Positions 5,786 to 5,868 of a stretch of DNA of 5,868 nucleotides are shown here, one piece after another (the stretch's first letter is position 1; every line of letters starts with the position of its first letter). The position numbers and the translations under genes were made by a program. The notes beneath the pieces were generated by a model that ran no database searches, was not told the DNA's origin, and saw only the letters and a program-made list of their open reading frames with translations. This DNA comes from Cellvibrionaceae bacterium (GTDB lineage Bacteria; Pseudomonadota; Gammaproteobacteria; Pseudomonadales; Cellvibrionaceae), in NCBI GenBank assembly GCA_027012915.1, contig JALUYN010000650.1, forward strand, positions 1 through 5,868, read 5' to 3'.

Positions 5786-5801
5786 ATATGATGTATCATA
5801 T
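5786..5801. promoter_or_regulatory. AT-rich near-palindrome, candidate operator and -10 region
   Basis: ATATGATGTATCATAT has perfect seven-base arms (ATATGAT / ATCATAT) around a two-base centre. TATGAT (5787-5792) inside the left arm matches the -10 consensus at five of six positions, although no good -35 is visible about 17 bases upstream. It lies 28 bases ahead of the ATG of the gene running off the right edge. Overlap of a dyad with a -10 element is typical of a repressor operator; no regulator gene is in view. Confidence 0.4.
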
Positions 5802-5829
5802 TGTCTTTGATTGATGGTCGATCCGAAAT

Positions 5830-5868
5830 ATGAAAAATCTGCTGATTTCCCTTTTTCTGTGTTCCCTG
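5830..5868 (+). CDS. Start of a probable exported protein, 3' partial
   Basis: An ATG at 5830 opens a frame that runs off the right edge after 13 codons, MKNLLISLFLCSL. Lysine followed by an unbroken hydrophobic stretch is the classic beginning of a Sec signal peptide; the cysteine at residue 11 is too early to judge as a lipoprotein site. No strong ribosome binding site is visible upstream. The function cannot be told from this fragment. Confidence 0.5.
   Translation, partial: MKNLLISLFLCSL

Overview
The window looks like chromosomal DNA of a free-living gammaproteobacterium. The evidence is the holD-rimI gene order known from Escherichia coli, a 7TMR-DISM/GGDEF signalling protein, and moderate GC genes with AT-rich spacers. 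A marine lineage near Cellvibrionales or Pseudomonadales is a guess from general appearance, not something demonstrated. I found no rRNA, tRNA, CRISPR array, insertion sequence or phage gene.

Layout. At the left edge is the 3' part of a probable holD (DNA polymerase III psi subunit), followed closely by rimI (ribosomal protein bS18 N-acetyltransferase). An 83-116 base spacer, depending on the start chosen, leads to an orphan ParA-type ATPase. The better start is GTG 998, which places a perfect 12-base palindrome in the leader just ahead of the ribosome binding site. Convergent with parA, with only 14 bases between the stops, is a long minus-strand gene for a membrane diguanylate cyclase: signal peptide, periplasmic DISMED2-like sensor, seven membrane segments, and a GGDEF domain with an intact inhibitory site.

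The divergent spacer 3577-3838 leads into the most unusual locus. Positions 3839-4650 read as one gene for a protein with two membrane helices and a C-terminal domain reminiscent of V4R small-molecule-binding domains. It is interrupted by an in-frame TAA (4280-4282) and a one-base frameshift at an AAAAGGG run (4424-4430). Adding one G there restores the frame, giving a 270-codon product with a single internal stop. It may be a recent pseudogene, an assembly error, or a gene now expressed in pieces; the last piece has its own ribosome binding site and GTG start. Directly downstream is an asparaginase/glutaminase-family gene with a TTG start, probably co-transcribed. At the right edge, an AT-rich near-palindrome precedes the first 13 codons of a probable exported protein.

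Functional links. holD and rimI are housekeeping genes. The DISM-GGDEF protein would convert a periplasmic signal into cyclic di-GMP. The membrane V4R-like gene and the asparaginase-family enzyme form a possible transcription unit whose purpose is not known. Nothing seen ties parA to a partition site or a parB gene.
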